Position numbers and translations under genes: made by a program. A DNA stretch of 64,000 nucleotides from Euryarchaeota archaeon UBA171 (lineage in GTDB: Archaea > Thermoplasmatota > Poseidoniia > Poseidoniales > Thalassarchaeaceae), in the NCBI GenBank assembly GCA_002497295.1, contig DANO01000013.1:1-64000 (forward strand), read 5' to 3'. Shown here one piece after another: positions 8,255-16,730 of the stretch. The notes under the pieces were generated by a model, which had not been told where the DNA came from, ran no database searches, and was given only the letters and a program-made list of their open reading frames with translations. How positions within the stretch are numbered: the stretch's first letter is position 1; every line of letters begins with the position of its first letter.

Positions 8255-9499
8255 TTACCATCCGTAGTACTTGGCCCTACTATATCCAAAAGCAAGCATC
8301 GCAGACACTATTCTCTTGGAATAAAGAGATGGTTTCCTAAACAGTACTCGAAGTGCGACCATCGCCTTTCCTGATGCGCCCATATCGGACATCTCATCGG
8401 GGAAGCAAGTAGCCATCAGAGACATCTCTTCATCGGACAATTGGAAGAGTGCATTCTTCCCCCTTAGAATTTTATCATACGGGGGGAACTCTGCCTTCCA
8501 TGTGCGTGTGTAGGCAGACATCATTTCAGAACTCAGATCCGACTTAGATATCGCCATCGCAGCGGTTTGGGCTGCGAAAACAGCAGATTTCAGAGCAAGA
8601 TGCGAGCCGCCTTCGAATAGAGGAGAAGTGAATCCAGCGGCATCGCCGACAAGCATCAAACCATCATAATGAGTATTTTCGAATGGTCCGGAGATAGGTA
8701 TGGTGCCACCAAAAGCAGGATTGCCCTTCTCTTTCCAAGGAGGTAGTTTTTGTTCGAGACCCTTGAAATGAGTATCTTCGATGAACTCGTCCAAAGCCTT
8801 CTTGGCTCTCGGTCTGTCTTCAGTCACAAGACCGACATTGGCTCTTCCATCGCATTTTGGGATCATCCAAAGATACCCTTTCTCAGCATATTTTGGCCAA
8901 ATGTAGAAGTCTAGATACCCATCTGTGGGGACGTTTGTTAGCTCATACTGCATGCCAGCAACGACCTTTCCTTTATCGTTCAGAGGATTACTTCCATCGG
9001 GCTTGATGAATCTTGAGCACACAGCAGACACTCCGGATGCGTCGATAACTATCTTAGCCGATATCGGGAACCTGTCTCCCTTACCATCGCATTTCCATCC
9101 CTTGAATTCGCCATCCTGCTCGATTCTCTCCATGGAGGTGAGTTTGTGCTTTAGAGCGAGTTCTGCACCTTCTTCAACAGCAGATTGCGCGATCCATTGC
9201 TCAAAGAGATGCTTCTCTAATACGTATCCAGTCTCTGTGAGTTGTTTCTCAGTTCCATCAGGAAAAATCACCCTTATCCCATTAACCCTCTTGCTAATTA
9301 CTTCCTCGGGTAATTGAAGATTCAAATTGGCTACAGCTTCATCCGAAATACATTCTCCGCAGTGGACCGGAGTTCCTATTTCGGAGTGATCTTCGATAAT
9401 GAGAGTACTGAGGCCTTTTCTCGCACATTGTAGTGCTGCATTTCCCCCTCCAGGGCCTGCGCCCACGATCAATACGTCAACGTCGATAGCGTCCGACAC
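8255..9499 (-). CDS. Geranylgeranyl reductase family flavoprotein
   Basis: FAD-dependent reductase that saturates the geranylgeranyl chains of archaeal lipids or of a quinone tail. The 414-residue protein opens with the dinucleotide-binding motif VDVLIVGAGPGGGNAAL, has the family signature GTPVHCGECIS, a second FAD contact at LMLVGDAAGFTSPLFEGG and the conserved YLWMIPK segment. I chose GTG at 9499 because it begins just before the FAD motif; longer forms would run antisense through the ubiD start. It is divergent from ubiD/ubiA with an 88-base gap, consistent with a shared link to prenyl lipid or quinone synthesis. Confidence 0.88.
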   Translation of the reverse strand: MSDAIDVDVLIVGAGPGGGNAALQCARKGLSTLIIEDHSEIGTPVHCGECISDEAVANLNLQLPEEVISKRVNGIRVIFPDGTEKQLTETGYVLEKHLFEQWIAQSAVEEGAELALKHKLTSMERIEQDGEFKGWKCDGKGDRFPISAKIVIDASGVSAVCSRFIKPDGSNPLNDKGKVVAGMQYELTNVPTDGYLDFYIWPKYAEKGYLWMIPKCDGRANVGLVTEDRPRAKKALDEFIEDTHFKGLEQKLPPWKEKGNPAFGGTIPISGPFENTHYDGLMLVGDAAGFTSPLFEGGSHLALKSAVFAAQTAAMAISKSDLSSEMMSAYTRTWKAEFPPYDKILRGKNALFQLSDEEMSLMATCFPDEMSDMGASGKAMVALRVLFRKPSLYSKRIVSAMLAFGYSRAKYYGW

Positions 9500-9587
9500 G
9501 GGCCTTGGAGTAAGCGATGTGAAAAAAATCCAGCGGTCATACGGGAGAAAAGCGAACCTTCTCAACGGGGAGTCGCGAGTGTGAGTC

Positions 9588-11549
9588 GTGGCGTGGACGA
9601 ATCTGGGTCGGTACATCGACTCGCTAGAGCGTGATGGTGAGCTACTACGGATCACCCGAGAAGTGGATGTTGAGCTTGAAGCAGGCACCATTGCGGATCT
9701 TCTAGTGAAAACCGGAGGGCCTGCAGTGATATTCGAGAAACCAAGACTCCCGGATGGTACCATTTCAGATATTCCTCTTGCTATGAACATATTTGGGAGT
9801 CACTCTAGGACTATGAAGGCACTTGGAGCAAAGGGTAAGGATGAGATTGGAAATCGACTAGTTTCCCTGATGAAACCTGACATAGGAGCTTACCTGAAGG
9901 CTCCATGGAAAGGGATACCTCTGCTAAGAGATGCTCTTGCATTGCCCCCCATGGTGGTAAGAAGGCCGGCATCTCAACAGATCGTCGATCTTGAGCCGGA
10001 TGTTACGCGTCTCCCAATACCCAAGTGTTGGCCCATGGACGGCGGTCGTTACATTACTCTGCCTCTTGTCATAACTCGAGACCCTAAAACTCAGGAGCAT
10101 AATATGGGAATGTACAGGGGGCAAGTGCACGGACCGAGAGAAATCGGCCTCCATTGGCAAGTTCACAAACACGGTGCTGACCACGCATCTGGACATCCTG
10201 ACGGGAAGATGCCTGTCGCAATATGCATTGGAGGGCCGCCCGAGTTGATTTTCTCGGCCATAGCCCCCCTTCCTGACAATCTTGATGAGTACATGTTTGC
10301 GGGCTTCCTTGGTCGTAAGCGTCTACGAATAGCAAAAGCCAAAACTCAGAATTTGCTAATTCCAGCCGAGGCAGACATAGTCATAGAAGGTTGGACAGAC
10401 CCTAACGAAACCAAGATTGAGGGGCCCTTCGGCGACCACTATGGTTTCTATTCGCTGCAGGGGAATTATCCTGTTCTCCATGTAACAGCGATAACTCATA
10501 GGCGGAATGCCATTCTGCCAGCTACAATAGTTGGCCAGCCGCCTATGGAAGATGGTTATCTCGGAGAGGCAGTGGGTGCTCAGCTTACACCAGTAGTGAG
10601 ATTCCAACACAGGGATCTTCGTTCCCTATATCTACCTCTGGAGACTGGTTTCCATAACCTTGCTATCGTTTCAGCTAAACAGCGATACCCTAGACAGGGT
10701 CGAAAGACTGCACTGGGCCTTCTGGGAGCAGGTCAAATGATGCTGATGAAGACAGTCATGGTCATTGATGAAGATGAAGACCCTCATGATTTGGAAGTAT
10801 TCCTTGATGCATTGAATAACAGGGTGAATCCCTCTGAAGACATCATCGTGATCGAGGGTCTACCAGGGGATTCACTTGACCCCGTAAATCCTTTTGAGAA
10901 TGTACAATCAAAGATTCTGGTGGATGCGACGTCGATACCTGCAAACGATCCAAGAAATGGTGAAAAATCACCTCTCGGCTCTCCCGTGATGCGATCTCCT
11001 GAGTGGAGAGTAGCGGGTACTGGCGCTCCAGGTGTACCTGATGACTTCGATCAATTGGTTGTGAAGGAAGGCATTGCAGTCCAGGCTCGTTTACTTAGAA
11101 GCTCCATGCTTGTCGTTACCGTGGAAATCGAAGGAGGACCTGGTCCCAGAGAAGGTATGGAGAACCCCCATGAAGAGCTGGCACTACTTCAGAGGGAGAA
11201 GGTACGCAAAGTTGCAGAAACGATATGGGGCATGCAAGGCGCCCAGAACCTTCGCTGGCTCTTCATAACCGACAATGACCTAGACTTGCACAACAGCGGT
11301 GCTAAACGTAGACTTCTTTGGCAGTTATTCGCACGATTTGACGTTGATAGGGGCTTACATTGGGACAAAGATAGAGAGAGAGTCGCATGGGATGCCACTG
11401 CACCTATTCCATCTGCAGAAGCCCCAATTCCTGCTCGTCGGTGGCCTGCTGTAACTCTTCATGACCCTAAAATTCTTGAGCGAGTGAGTAAACATGCGGA
11501 AGAGGATGGGCTTCACGAATGGGAATGGCCTTCCAACATACTGATGTGA
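9588..11549 (+). CDS. UbiD family decarboxylase
   Basis: Prenylated-FMN-dependent decarboxylase of aromatic or unsaturated acids. The sequence opens with LGRYIDSLERDGELLRI, continues with the UbiD landmarks MDGGRYITLPLVITRDP, GMYRGQVHG, REIGLHWQVHKHGADH and the catalytic EGPFGDHYGFYS near residue 280. At 653 residues it is longer than E. coli UbiD (497) and nearer the long menaquinone-type members; the extra part is C-terminal. Start is GTG at 9588. The next gene is a UbiA prenyltransferase, so a quinone route is the simplest reading; anhydromevalonate phosphate decarboxylase of the archaeal mevalonate pathway is an alternative in this family. No UbiX is in the window. Confidence 0.85.
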   Translation: MAWTNLGRYIDSLERDGELLRITREVDVELEAGTIADLLVKTGGPAVIFEKPRLPDGTISDIPLAMNIFGSHSRTMKALGAKGKDEIGNRLVSLMKPDIGAYLKAPWKGIPLLRDALALPPMVVRRPASQQIVDLEPDVTRLPIPKCWPMDGGRYITLPLVITRDPKTQEHNMGMYRGQVHGPREIGLHWQVHKHGADHASGHPDGKMPVAICIGGPPELIFSAIAPLPDNLDEYMFAGFLGRKRLRIAKAKTQNLLIPAEADIVIEGWTDPNETKIEGPFGDHYGFYSLQGNYPVLHVTAITHRRNAILPATIVGQPPMEDGYLGEAVGAQLTPVVRFQHRDLRSLYLPLETGFHNLAIVSAKQRYPRQGRKTALGLLGAGQMMLMKTVMVIDEDEDPHDLEVFLDALNNRVNPSEDIIVIEGLPGDSLDPVNPFENVQSKILVDATSIPANDPRNGEKSPLGSPVMRSPEWRVAGTGAPGVPDDFDQLVVKEGIAVQARLLRSSMLVVTVEIEGGPGPREGMENPHEELALLQREKVRKVAETIWGMQGAQNLRWLFITDNDLDLHNSGAKRRLLWQLFARFDVDRGLHWDKDRERVAWDATAPIPSAEAPIPARRWPAVTLHDPKILERVSKHAEEDGLHEWEWPSNILM

Positions 11550-11563
11550 ATGGAGGAATTTTC

Positions 11564-12511
11564 ATGGAAATGAAAGATATCCTAGATTTTGTCAAAATAG
11601 AACACACTCTTTTTTCCCTACCATTCGTTCTAATGGGATTCGTACTTGCAGATCGTCAATTCGGTACAGAAAGCACAGATTTGCTTTGGATAATAGTTGC
11701 AGCAATAGGTGCAAGGGGACTTGCAATGGCACTCAACAGAGTAGTAGACAAGGAAATAGACGCGAATAATCCCCGCACCGCTTCCAGGCACCTACCTTCT
11801 GGTAAGATGACTACCATGGAAGCATGGGCACTCTCGGGATTGTTCTTGGTTATGCTGCTCTTTTCTGCATGGAAGCTTAATGAAGTGGCCTTGAAGATGG
11901 CTTGGTTGCCAGTCCTTGCATTCGTCATATATCCCTACACCAAGAGGTTCTCGTGGCTGTGTCATTTCTGGATAGGACTCTGTCTTGCCCTTGCTCCGGC
12001 AGGCGCATGGGTTGCAATATCAGCAGATGTCCACGGATGGGCGGCAATAACGGGAATTGTTCCACACGCGGGAGGAGGACGCGTTCTTCTCTGGTACCCT
12101 GAAATATTCTTCATATCATTCGGAGTAGCATTGTGGATCACTGCGTTCGATATCAACTACGCCCGCATGGATGTAGAAGTAGATCGTAAGCAAGGAATCA
12201 AATCATTTCCTGCTCGTTTTGGAACTGAAGCAACCAGCAAACTGAGTGTGCTTCTTACATTGGGGTGGTGTGTCTGTTTCTGCCTCACGGGTCTTCAAGG
12301 GTTTGGTGATCCCAGGGATTACCGATATTTTCTTTGGATTCCTGCAGTCATCATAATGAGTATTTTGAATATCTACGTGATGACTAAAGAGGTGAAAAAT
12401 TCTGATCGAACGGAGATTGAAATGGAGAGGTTTCAACAAAATTTGTTCAAGTGTTCGATGCTCACGGGTTGGGTTTTACTTGGAAGTCTGTTGATTATGT
12501 GGGACCAATAA
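11564..12511 (+). CDS. ubiA: UbiA family prenyltransferase
   Basis: Membrane enzyme that attaches a polyprenyl chain to an aromatic ring, here most likely a quinone precursor. The first Asp-rich motif is NRVVDKEIDANNPRTASRHL (residues about 63-82) and the second is DINYARMDVEVDRKQGIKSFPARFG-like, cut here to DINYARMDVEVDRKQG near 202-217. About eight membrane helices are visible. The ATG at 11564 is preceded by GGAGG at 7 bases and is clearly the start, 15 bases after the ubiD stop. The pairing with UbiD resembles the MqnL/MqnP or UbiD/UbiA pairs; the exact ring substrate is not decided by sequence. Confidence 0.88.
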   Translation: MEMKDILDFVKIEHTLFSLPFVLMGFVLADRQFGTESTDLLWIIVAAIGARGLAMALNRVVDKEIDANNPRTASRHLPSGKMTTMEAWALSGLFLVMLLFSAWKLNEVALKMAWLPVLAFVIYPYTKRFSWLCHFWIGLCLALAPAGAWVAISADVHGWAAITGIVPHAGGGRVLLWYPEIFFISFGVALWITAFDINYARMDVEVDRKQGIKSFPARFGTEATSKLSVLLTLGWCVCFCLTGLQGFGDPRDYRYFLWIPAVIIMSILNIYVMTKEVKNSDRTEIEMERFQQNLFKCSMLTGWVLLGSLLIMWDQ

Positions 12512-12521
12512 ATGAGGTGGT

Positions 12522-14804
12522 TTGCTGTTCAATTTGCATGCGGATTACAGTACTGCTGGGGATCAGCAACAGGCTATCGATCAATTGGTTGATCAGCTTG
12601 AAAAAGAACAGAAACGTTGTATTCTGCTAGGGGTCACCGGCTCAGGTAAGACTTTCGCCATGGCGAACATAATACAGAGACTGCAGATGCCAACTTTGAT
12701 ACTGTCGCACAACAAAACTCTCGCTCGTCAGCTTTGGCAGGAAATGAGTGAGCTTTTCCAAGACAATGCTGTAGAGTACTTCGTTAGCTACTATGATTAC
12801 TACCAACCCGAGGCGTATCTCCCCAATCGTGATCTCTACATAGACAAAGAATTACAGATGAATGAGCGAATCGAGCAAGAACGTTTCTCAACAGTAGCAT
12901 CACTGGTCTCGCGGCCCGACGTGATAGCCATCGGCACCGTATCTGCAATCTATGGTTTGAATCCCCCCGAAGTATTCCAACAGAGTCACGTTCAACTTCA
13001 CGTGGGGCAAGAAATCGAGCCACAGGAAGCTGTTAGGGAACTCATAACACTTCAGTATCGGAGAACAACTGGAGATCTTGTACGTGGAGACATAAGACTC
13101 AGGGGCGAAGTGCTTGATGTCTGGATGCCTAGTAGGGATGACCCAATCCGTATAAGATTCGGATGGGATGGTATCGAAAGAATTCAGGTGTGTGAAGCAG
13201 TTAGTTGGGAGCCTCTTGACGAAATAGAAGAAGCCTGGATTCATCCGAGAGAGTTCTACATGACAGATGAAGAAAGATTCTCTACTGCACTTGAAAACAT
13301 AGAGTTGGAACTTGATGAAAGATCTGCTTGGTTTGAATCTAAGGGAAGGGATTTGGAAGCACACAGGATTGAACAACGAACGAAATTCGATCTAGAGATG
13401 TTGCAAGAATTGGGCTCATGCAAAGGGGTGGAGAACTACTCCCGACATTTCGATGGCAGGGAAATAGGAGAACGCCCATACTGCCTGCTTGACTTCTTCG
13501 CTACTAATGCCGATAGTTTCCATGGGGGTGCGGATCGGTATCTAGTAATCATGGATGAAAGTCACGTCACCCTTCCCCAGGTAGGAGGCATGTATGCAGG
13601 AGATTTTGCTCGAAAGAAGAATCTGGTAGATCATGGGTTCCGCTTACCATGCGCATATGACAACAGACCACTTAGAATTGATGAGTTTCAGAAATTGATT
13701 CCAAAGATGCTCTATGTCAGCGCGACACCGGGGGAGCGTGAATTCAGACATCTAGCAGAAGTGACTGGGCAAGAAGTACCGAGGGGGCTACTCCATGCGC
13801 CCTCAGGTGGAGGAGCGGGCAAAGCCGACATTGCAAAAAGGGAAGGCGATGGCTCCATGGAGAAGATTGTCAATTCCATAGAGGGTATTGTCAGCATGGA
13901 GATTCGACCTACTGGACTTCTTGATCCGAAAATTGAGGTACGGTCGACAAGTGGCCAAGTTCAGGATCTTCTAAGTGAGATAAACAACAGGGTCGAGAAG
14001 AACGAGAGGGTACTGGTCACGGTCCTTACCATCAAATTCGCAGAAGAAGTGTCTGAATATTTACAAGGAATGGGCATAAAAGCCCATTATCTTCATTCAG
14101 AAATAGACACGCTTGAGCGTTCTGAAATCATCAAGGCTCTGAGAATTGGCCATATTGATGTCATTGTGGGAATAAATCTCTTGAGAGAAGGGCTCGATAT
14201 TCCCGAAGTCTCCCTCGTTGCTATTTTTGACGCGGCTGCTCAGGGATTTCTCAGAAATGAGCGTAGCCTCCTACAAACTATTGGTCGCGCGGCACGTAAC
14301 GAGGAGGGGTCAGTCATACTCTACGCAGATAGCATATCTCCTGCGATGGAGGGCGCAATTAGGCAAACTTCTGAACGTAGAAAGCGACAGGCAGCCTACA
14401 ATCTAGATCACGGCGTGATCCCAAGAACTATCAAAAAGGCACTGCCGACTATGGGGGATGAAACAGAAGACTTGCTTGCAGGGGTTGCAGGACGTGGCAC
14501 CAAGGGCGGTAGGCGCCTGGTGGCCAAGAAGCAACGAACTAGAGATGTGTCAACTTTCGCAAAGAAGTTTGATTTGGGCGCAGGAGCGTGGACCTCTTCA
14601 GATTCAGTTCTTGAGTCGATCTCTCAGCCGGAGTGGGTTGATGCCGCCGAAGAGGTGTTGGCTGGTAATGTGGGGGATTCGGAGACGAAGCGGCTTATTG
14701 AAAAATTAGAGAAAGAGATGAAGGCGGCGGCGGCCAGGCTTGACTTCGAAAGAGCGGCCGATATTAGAGATAGAATTTCTGAACTTCAGTATACGACCAA
14801 TTGA
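12522..14804 (+). CDS. uvrB: Excinuclease ABC subunit B
   Basis: DNA-damage verification helicase of bacterial-type nucleotide excision repair. Walker A GVTGSGKT is near residue 37, the beta-hairpin region VSYYDYYQPEAYLPNRD near 89, the DEAD-like VIMDESHV near 345, helicase motifs VGINLLREGLDIPEV and QTIGRAARN follow, and the C-terminal UVR domain (KLEKEMKAAAARLDFERAAD) that contacts UvrC is intact. At 760 residues it is slightly longer than the usual 660-710 because of a linker before the UVR motif. Start is a TTG at 12522, chosen because it gives the family N-terminus LFNLHADYSTAGDQ. UvrA and UvrC are not in the window. A gene of bacterial origin. Confidence 0.95.
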   Translation: MLFNLHADYSTAGDQQQAIDQLVDQLEKEQKRCILLGVTGSGKTFAMANIIQRLQMPTLILSHNKTLARQLWQEMSELFQDNAVEYFVSYYDYYQPEAYLPNRDLYIDKELQMNERIEQERFSTVASLVSRPDVIAIGTVSAIYGLNPPEVFQQSHVQLHVGQEIEPQEAVRELITLQYRRTTGDLVRGDIRLRGEVLDVWMPSRDDPIRIRFGWDGIERIQVCEAVSWEPLDEIEEAWIHPREFYMTDEERFSTALENIELELDERSAWFESKGRDLEAHRIEQRTKFDLEMLQELGSCKGVENYSRHFDGREIGERPYCLLDFFATNADSFHGGADRYLVIMDESHVTLPQVGGMYAGDFARKKNLVDHGFRLPCAYDNRPLRIDEFQKLIPKMLYVSATPGEREFRHLAEVTGQEVPRGLLHAPSGGGAGKADIAKREGDGSMEKIVNSIEGIVSMEIRPTGLLDPKIEVRSTSGQVQDLLSEINNRVEKNERVLVTVLTIKFAEEVSEYLQGMGIKAHYLHSEIDTLERSEIIKALRIGHIDVIVGINLLREGLDIPEVSLVAIFDAAAQGFLRNERSLLQTIGRAARNEEGSVILYADSISPAMEGAIRQTSERRKRQAAYNLDHGVIPRTIKKALPTMGDETEDLLAGVAGRGTKGGRRLVAKKQRTRDVSTFAKKFDLGAGAWTSSDSVLESISQPEWVDAAEEVLAGNVGDSETKRLIEKLEKEMKAAAARLDFERAADIRDRISELQYTTN

Positions 14805-14828
14805 AATCTTGATGCAGGAGCCAAAAGC

Positions 14829-15809
14829 ATGGTCGAGTACAATCCGCATGACTTCAAAGATCCTGTTCTGGATTATGATTTCAATAAAATTCAGAATACT
14901 TCCGATCTCATAGATCAGATGTCTGTGGCCGGAGGTTTTACTGCGACAAAATTAGCCAAGGCGAGGGACATGCTATCCAAAATGTTTGAAGAAGCAGGGA
15001 GTGAGGGCGTCGTAAATTGGATTTCCTTCCCTGCTGCTCTATGTGCGACAGGCACTCGTGGCTTCTTCCTTGAGTTGGTAAAAAGGCGTTTAGTTGACGT
15101 CATAGTTACAACGTGCGGCACCCTAGACCATGATCTTGCAAGAACATATAGGCAATACTTCCATGGTGATTTCGAATTGGATGATATTGCTCTTGGCCAG
15201 CAAGGCCTTAATCGCCTTGGCAATGTTATAGTTCCGAATGAATGCTATGGAGAAATTCTCGAAGCTAAGCTTCTACCCTGGTTGAGCGAGATAGAGGAAG
15301 AGAGGCGTGCATTGAGTGATTCTCCATGGAATGGTTTCGGTAGTGTTGAGCTGTGTTGGGCATTAGGAGATCGGATGGAAGATGAAGGAAGCCTCCTTTA
15401 CTGGGCTGCTAAACACAGGATTCCAATCGTAATTCCCGGTATAACTGATGGTTCAATCGGAGCCCAATTATTCATGCATAGGCAAAGAAGCCCTTCGTTT
15501 ATGATCGACGTTCTTGCAGATGAAGAAATATGTTCAGACCTATCATGGACGTCAAAAAAAGCGAATGCTCTCATGGTAGGAGGCGGGATCAGCAAGCATC
15601 ATGTGATTTGGTGGAATCAATATCGAGGGGGACTTGATTCGGCGATTGGGATTTCAACCGCTCCCGAATACGATGGTTCATTATCTGGGGCGAGACTCCG
15701 CGAAGCGATATCTTGGGGCAAGATCAGACCAGAGGCTCCCCATGTTTTGGTTGAAGGGGAAGCCAGCATGATTCTACCAATCCTAGGAGCGGCATTACTT
15801 AGTCAATGA
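14829..15809 (+). CDS. dys: Deoxyhypusine synthase
   Basis: Makes deoxyhypusine on translation factor aIF5A from spermidine using NAD. The 326-residue protein has the family stretches ISFPAALCATGTRGFFLELV, DVIVTTCGTLDHDLARTY, PIVIPGITDGSIGAQLF and the active-site lysine in VGGGISKHHVIWWN near residue 255. GGAG lies 9 bases before the ATG. It follows uvrB by 24 bases. Both archaeal and eukaryotic cells depend on this modification. Confidence 0.95.
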   Translation: MVEYNPHDFKDPVLDYDFNKIQNTSDLIDQMSVAGGFTATKLAKARDMLSKMFEEAGSEGVVNWISFPAALCATGTRGFFLELVKRRLVDVIVTTCGTLDHDLARTYRQYFHGDFELDDIALGQQGLNRLGNVIVPNECYGEILEAKLLPWLSEIEEERRALSDSPWNGFGSVELCWALGDRMEDEGSLLYWAAKHRIPIVIPGITDGSIGAQLFMHRQRSPSFMIDVLADEEICSDLSWTSKKANALMVGGGISKHHVIWWNQYRGGLDSAIGISTAPEYDGSLSGARLREAISWGKIRPEAPHVLVEGEASMILPILGAALLSQ

Positions 15810-15851
15810 ATTTGGAGAATATTCAAAGAGTACTCTTCACTCGGCTGGCCT

Positions 15852-16031
15852 ATGTCTATTGCAGATATGGTACAGAACATGATTGATGAATTGAACGAGG
15901 CCATGGCGGACGCAGTGAAGTCCGACAATGGTAACAATGCGGCCATGACTCGTGTTCGCAAGGCAATGCAGTCCGCAAAGGGCGCTGCACAGGATGTTCG
16001 TATGAAGATCAGCACCATCCGAAACGGATGA
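15852..16031 (+). CDS. Small histone H1-like (Hc1-type) DNA-binding protein
   Basis: A 59-residue protein that resembles the N-terminal domain of chlamydial/Bacteroidetes histone H1-like Hc1. The diagnostic core NGNNAAMTRVRKAMQSAKG parallels the KGNKAAAQRVR pattern of that family, preceded by an amphipathic helix (MVQNMIDELNEAMADA) and followed by a second helix VRMKISTIRN. It lacks the long Lys-rich tail of chlamydial Hc1. Codon use and the clean ATG-to-TGA frame support a real gene; it begins 42 bases after dys with no strong Shine-Dalgarno sequence. A role in compacting the chromosome is inferred from family resemblance only. Confidence 0.6.
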   Translation: MSIADMVQNMIDELNEAMADAVKSDNGNNAAMTRVRKAMQSAKGAAQDVRMKISTIRNG

Positions 16032-16040
16032 TCTGTATTC

Positions 16041-16727
16041 TCATTCAAACAGATTAGCGAATACTCGCATTATGGCGAGTCTGAGAGATCCTGAGGGCCT
16101 CCAGCCGTGAGGCTCCCCACAGTTTCTCATGTGCCTATCGATATGATCAAGATTTGGCCTAGCAATGTCGCCGTGTCCTCTCGGCAATGGTACAAGTGGA
16201 GGCTCTTTCAGAGTACTCGGATCGTGTGTTCCCTCTACTGAAGCGGAATAACGATTCCAGAGGTGAGCTGCCTCGGAATACACTGCTTCAGGCCACCATG
16301 GCCTCCTCCCAGCCATTAACAATGGTTGACTGGGTGACGGTAATTTGTTTTCTATAACCATTATCCGTATTGCTTCAGCAACATCACTTACAGACAACCA
16401 GAATCTTGGCCTTTTGATTCTACAATGCATATCAGAACCGGATATCGCGTCGGCGATTATTGAATGGAAGGTGCCATCCTCCCACAAAGGGTCACAAGTA
16501 TCCGTTATGACGTCCATCACAAGTATGAGTGGCGAGTTGTGAAGGATTTTTTCTTCGCTCCACGGGAGGATGGTAAGTCCGGATGCCTCGACGCCAACCC
16601 CGATCTCGAGCTGGTGCGGGTCGTCGTACTGATATTGTTGGTATGGTATTGTATCAAGTCTAGATGCTATGGCATCTCTAAGAGGTCCTTGAGGGCCCAG
16701 GATATCAGCCACTCCCGGCATAGTCAT
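16041..16727 (-). CDS. Unknown protein paired with class III aminotransferase
   Basis: A 228-residue soluble protein with no sure family. The segment PRFWLSVSDVAEAIRIMVIENKLP resembles the part of extended short-chain dehydrogenase/epimerases where FVHVDDVA occurs, and GPQGPLRDAIASRLD resembles the substrate-side loop, but no Rossmann nucleotide motif (GxxGxxG) is present at the N-terminus, so a catalytic epimerase is doubtful. Starts at 16727 and 16721 are both possible. The gene begins 3 bases after the aminotransferase stop, so the two are almost certainly one transcript and may share a pathway. Confidence 0.55.
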   Translation of the reverse strand: MTMPGVADILGPQGPLRDAIASRLDTIPYQQYQYDDPHQLEIGVGVEASGLTILPWSEEKILHNSPLILVMDVITDTCDPLWEDGTFHSIIADAISGSDMHCRIKRPRFWLSVSDVAEAIRIMVIENKLPSPSQPLLMAGRRPWWPEAVYSEAAHLWNRYSASVEGTHDPSTLKEPPLVPLPRGHGDIARPNLDHIDRHMRNCGEPHGWRPSGSLRLAIMRVFANLFE

Positions 16728-16730
16728 CTC

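Noticed and set aside
9500..9790. N-terminal extension of the geranylgeranyl reductase
   Set aside because: It would run antisense into ubiD and adds Ser/Arg-rich sequence before a complete FAD motif; the GTG at 9499 is a better start.
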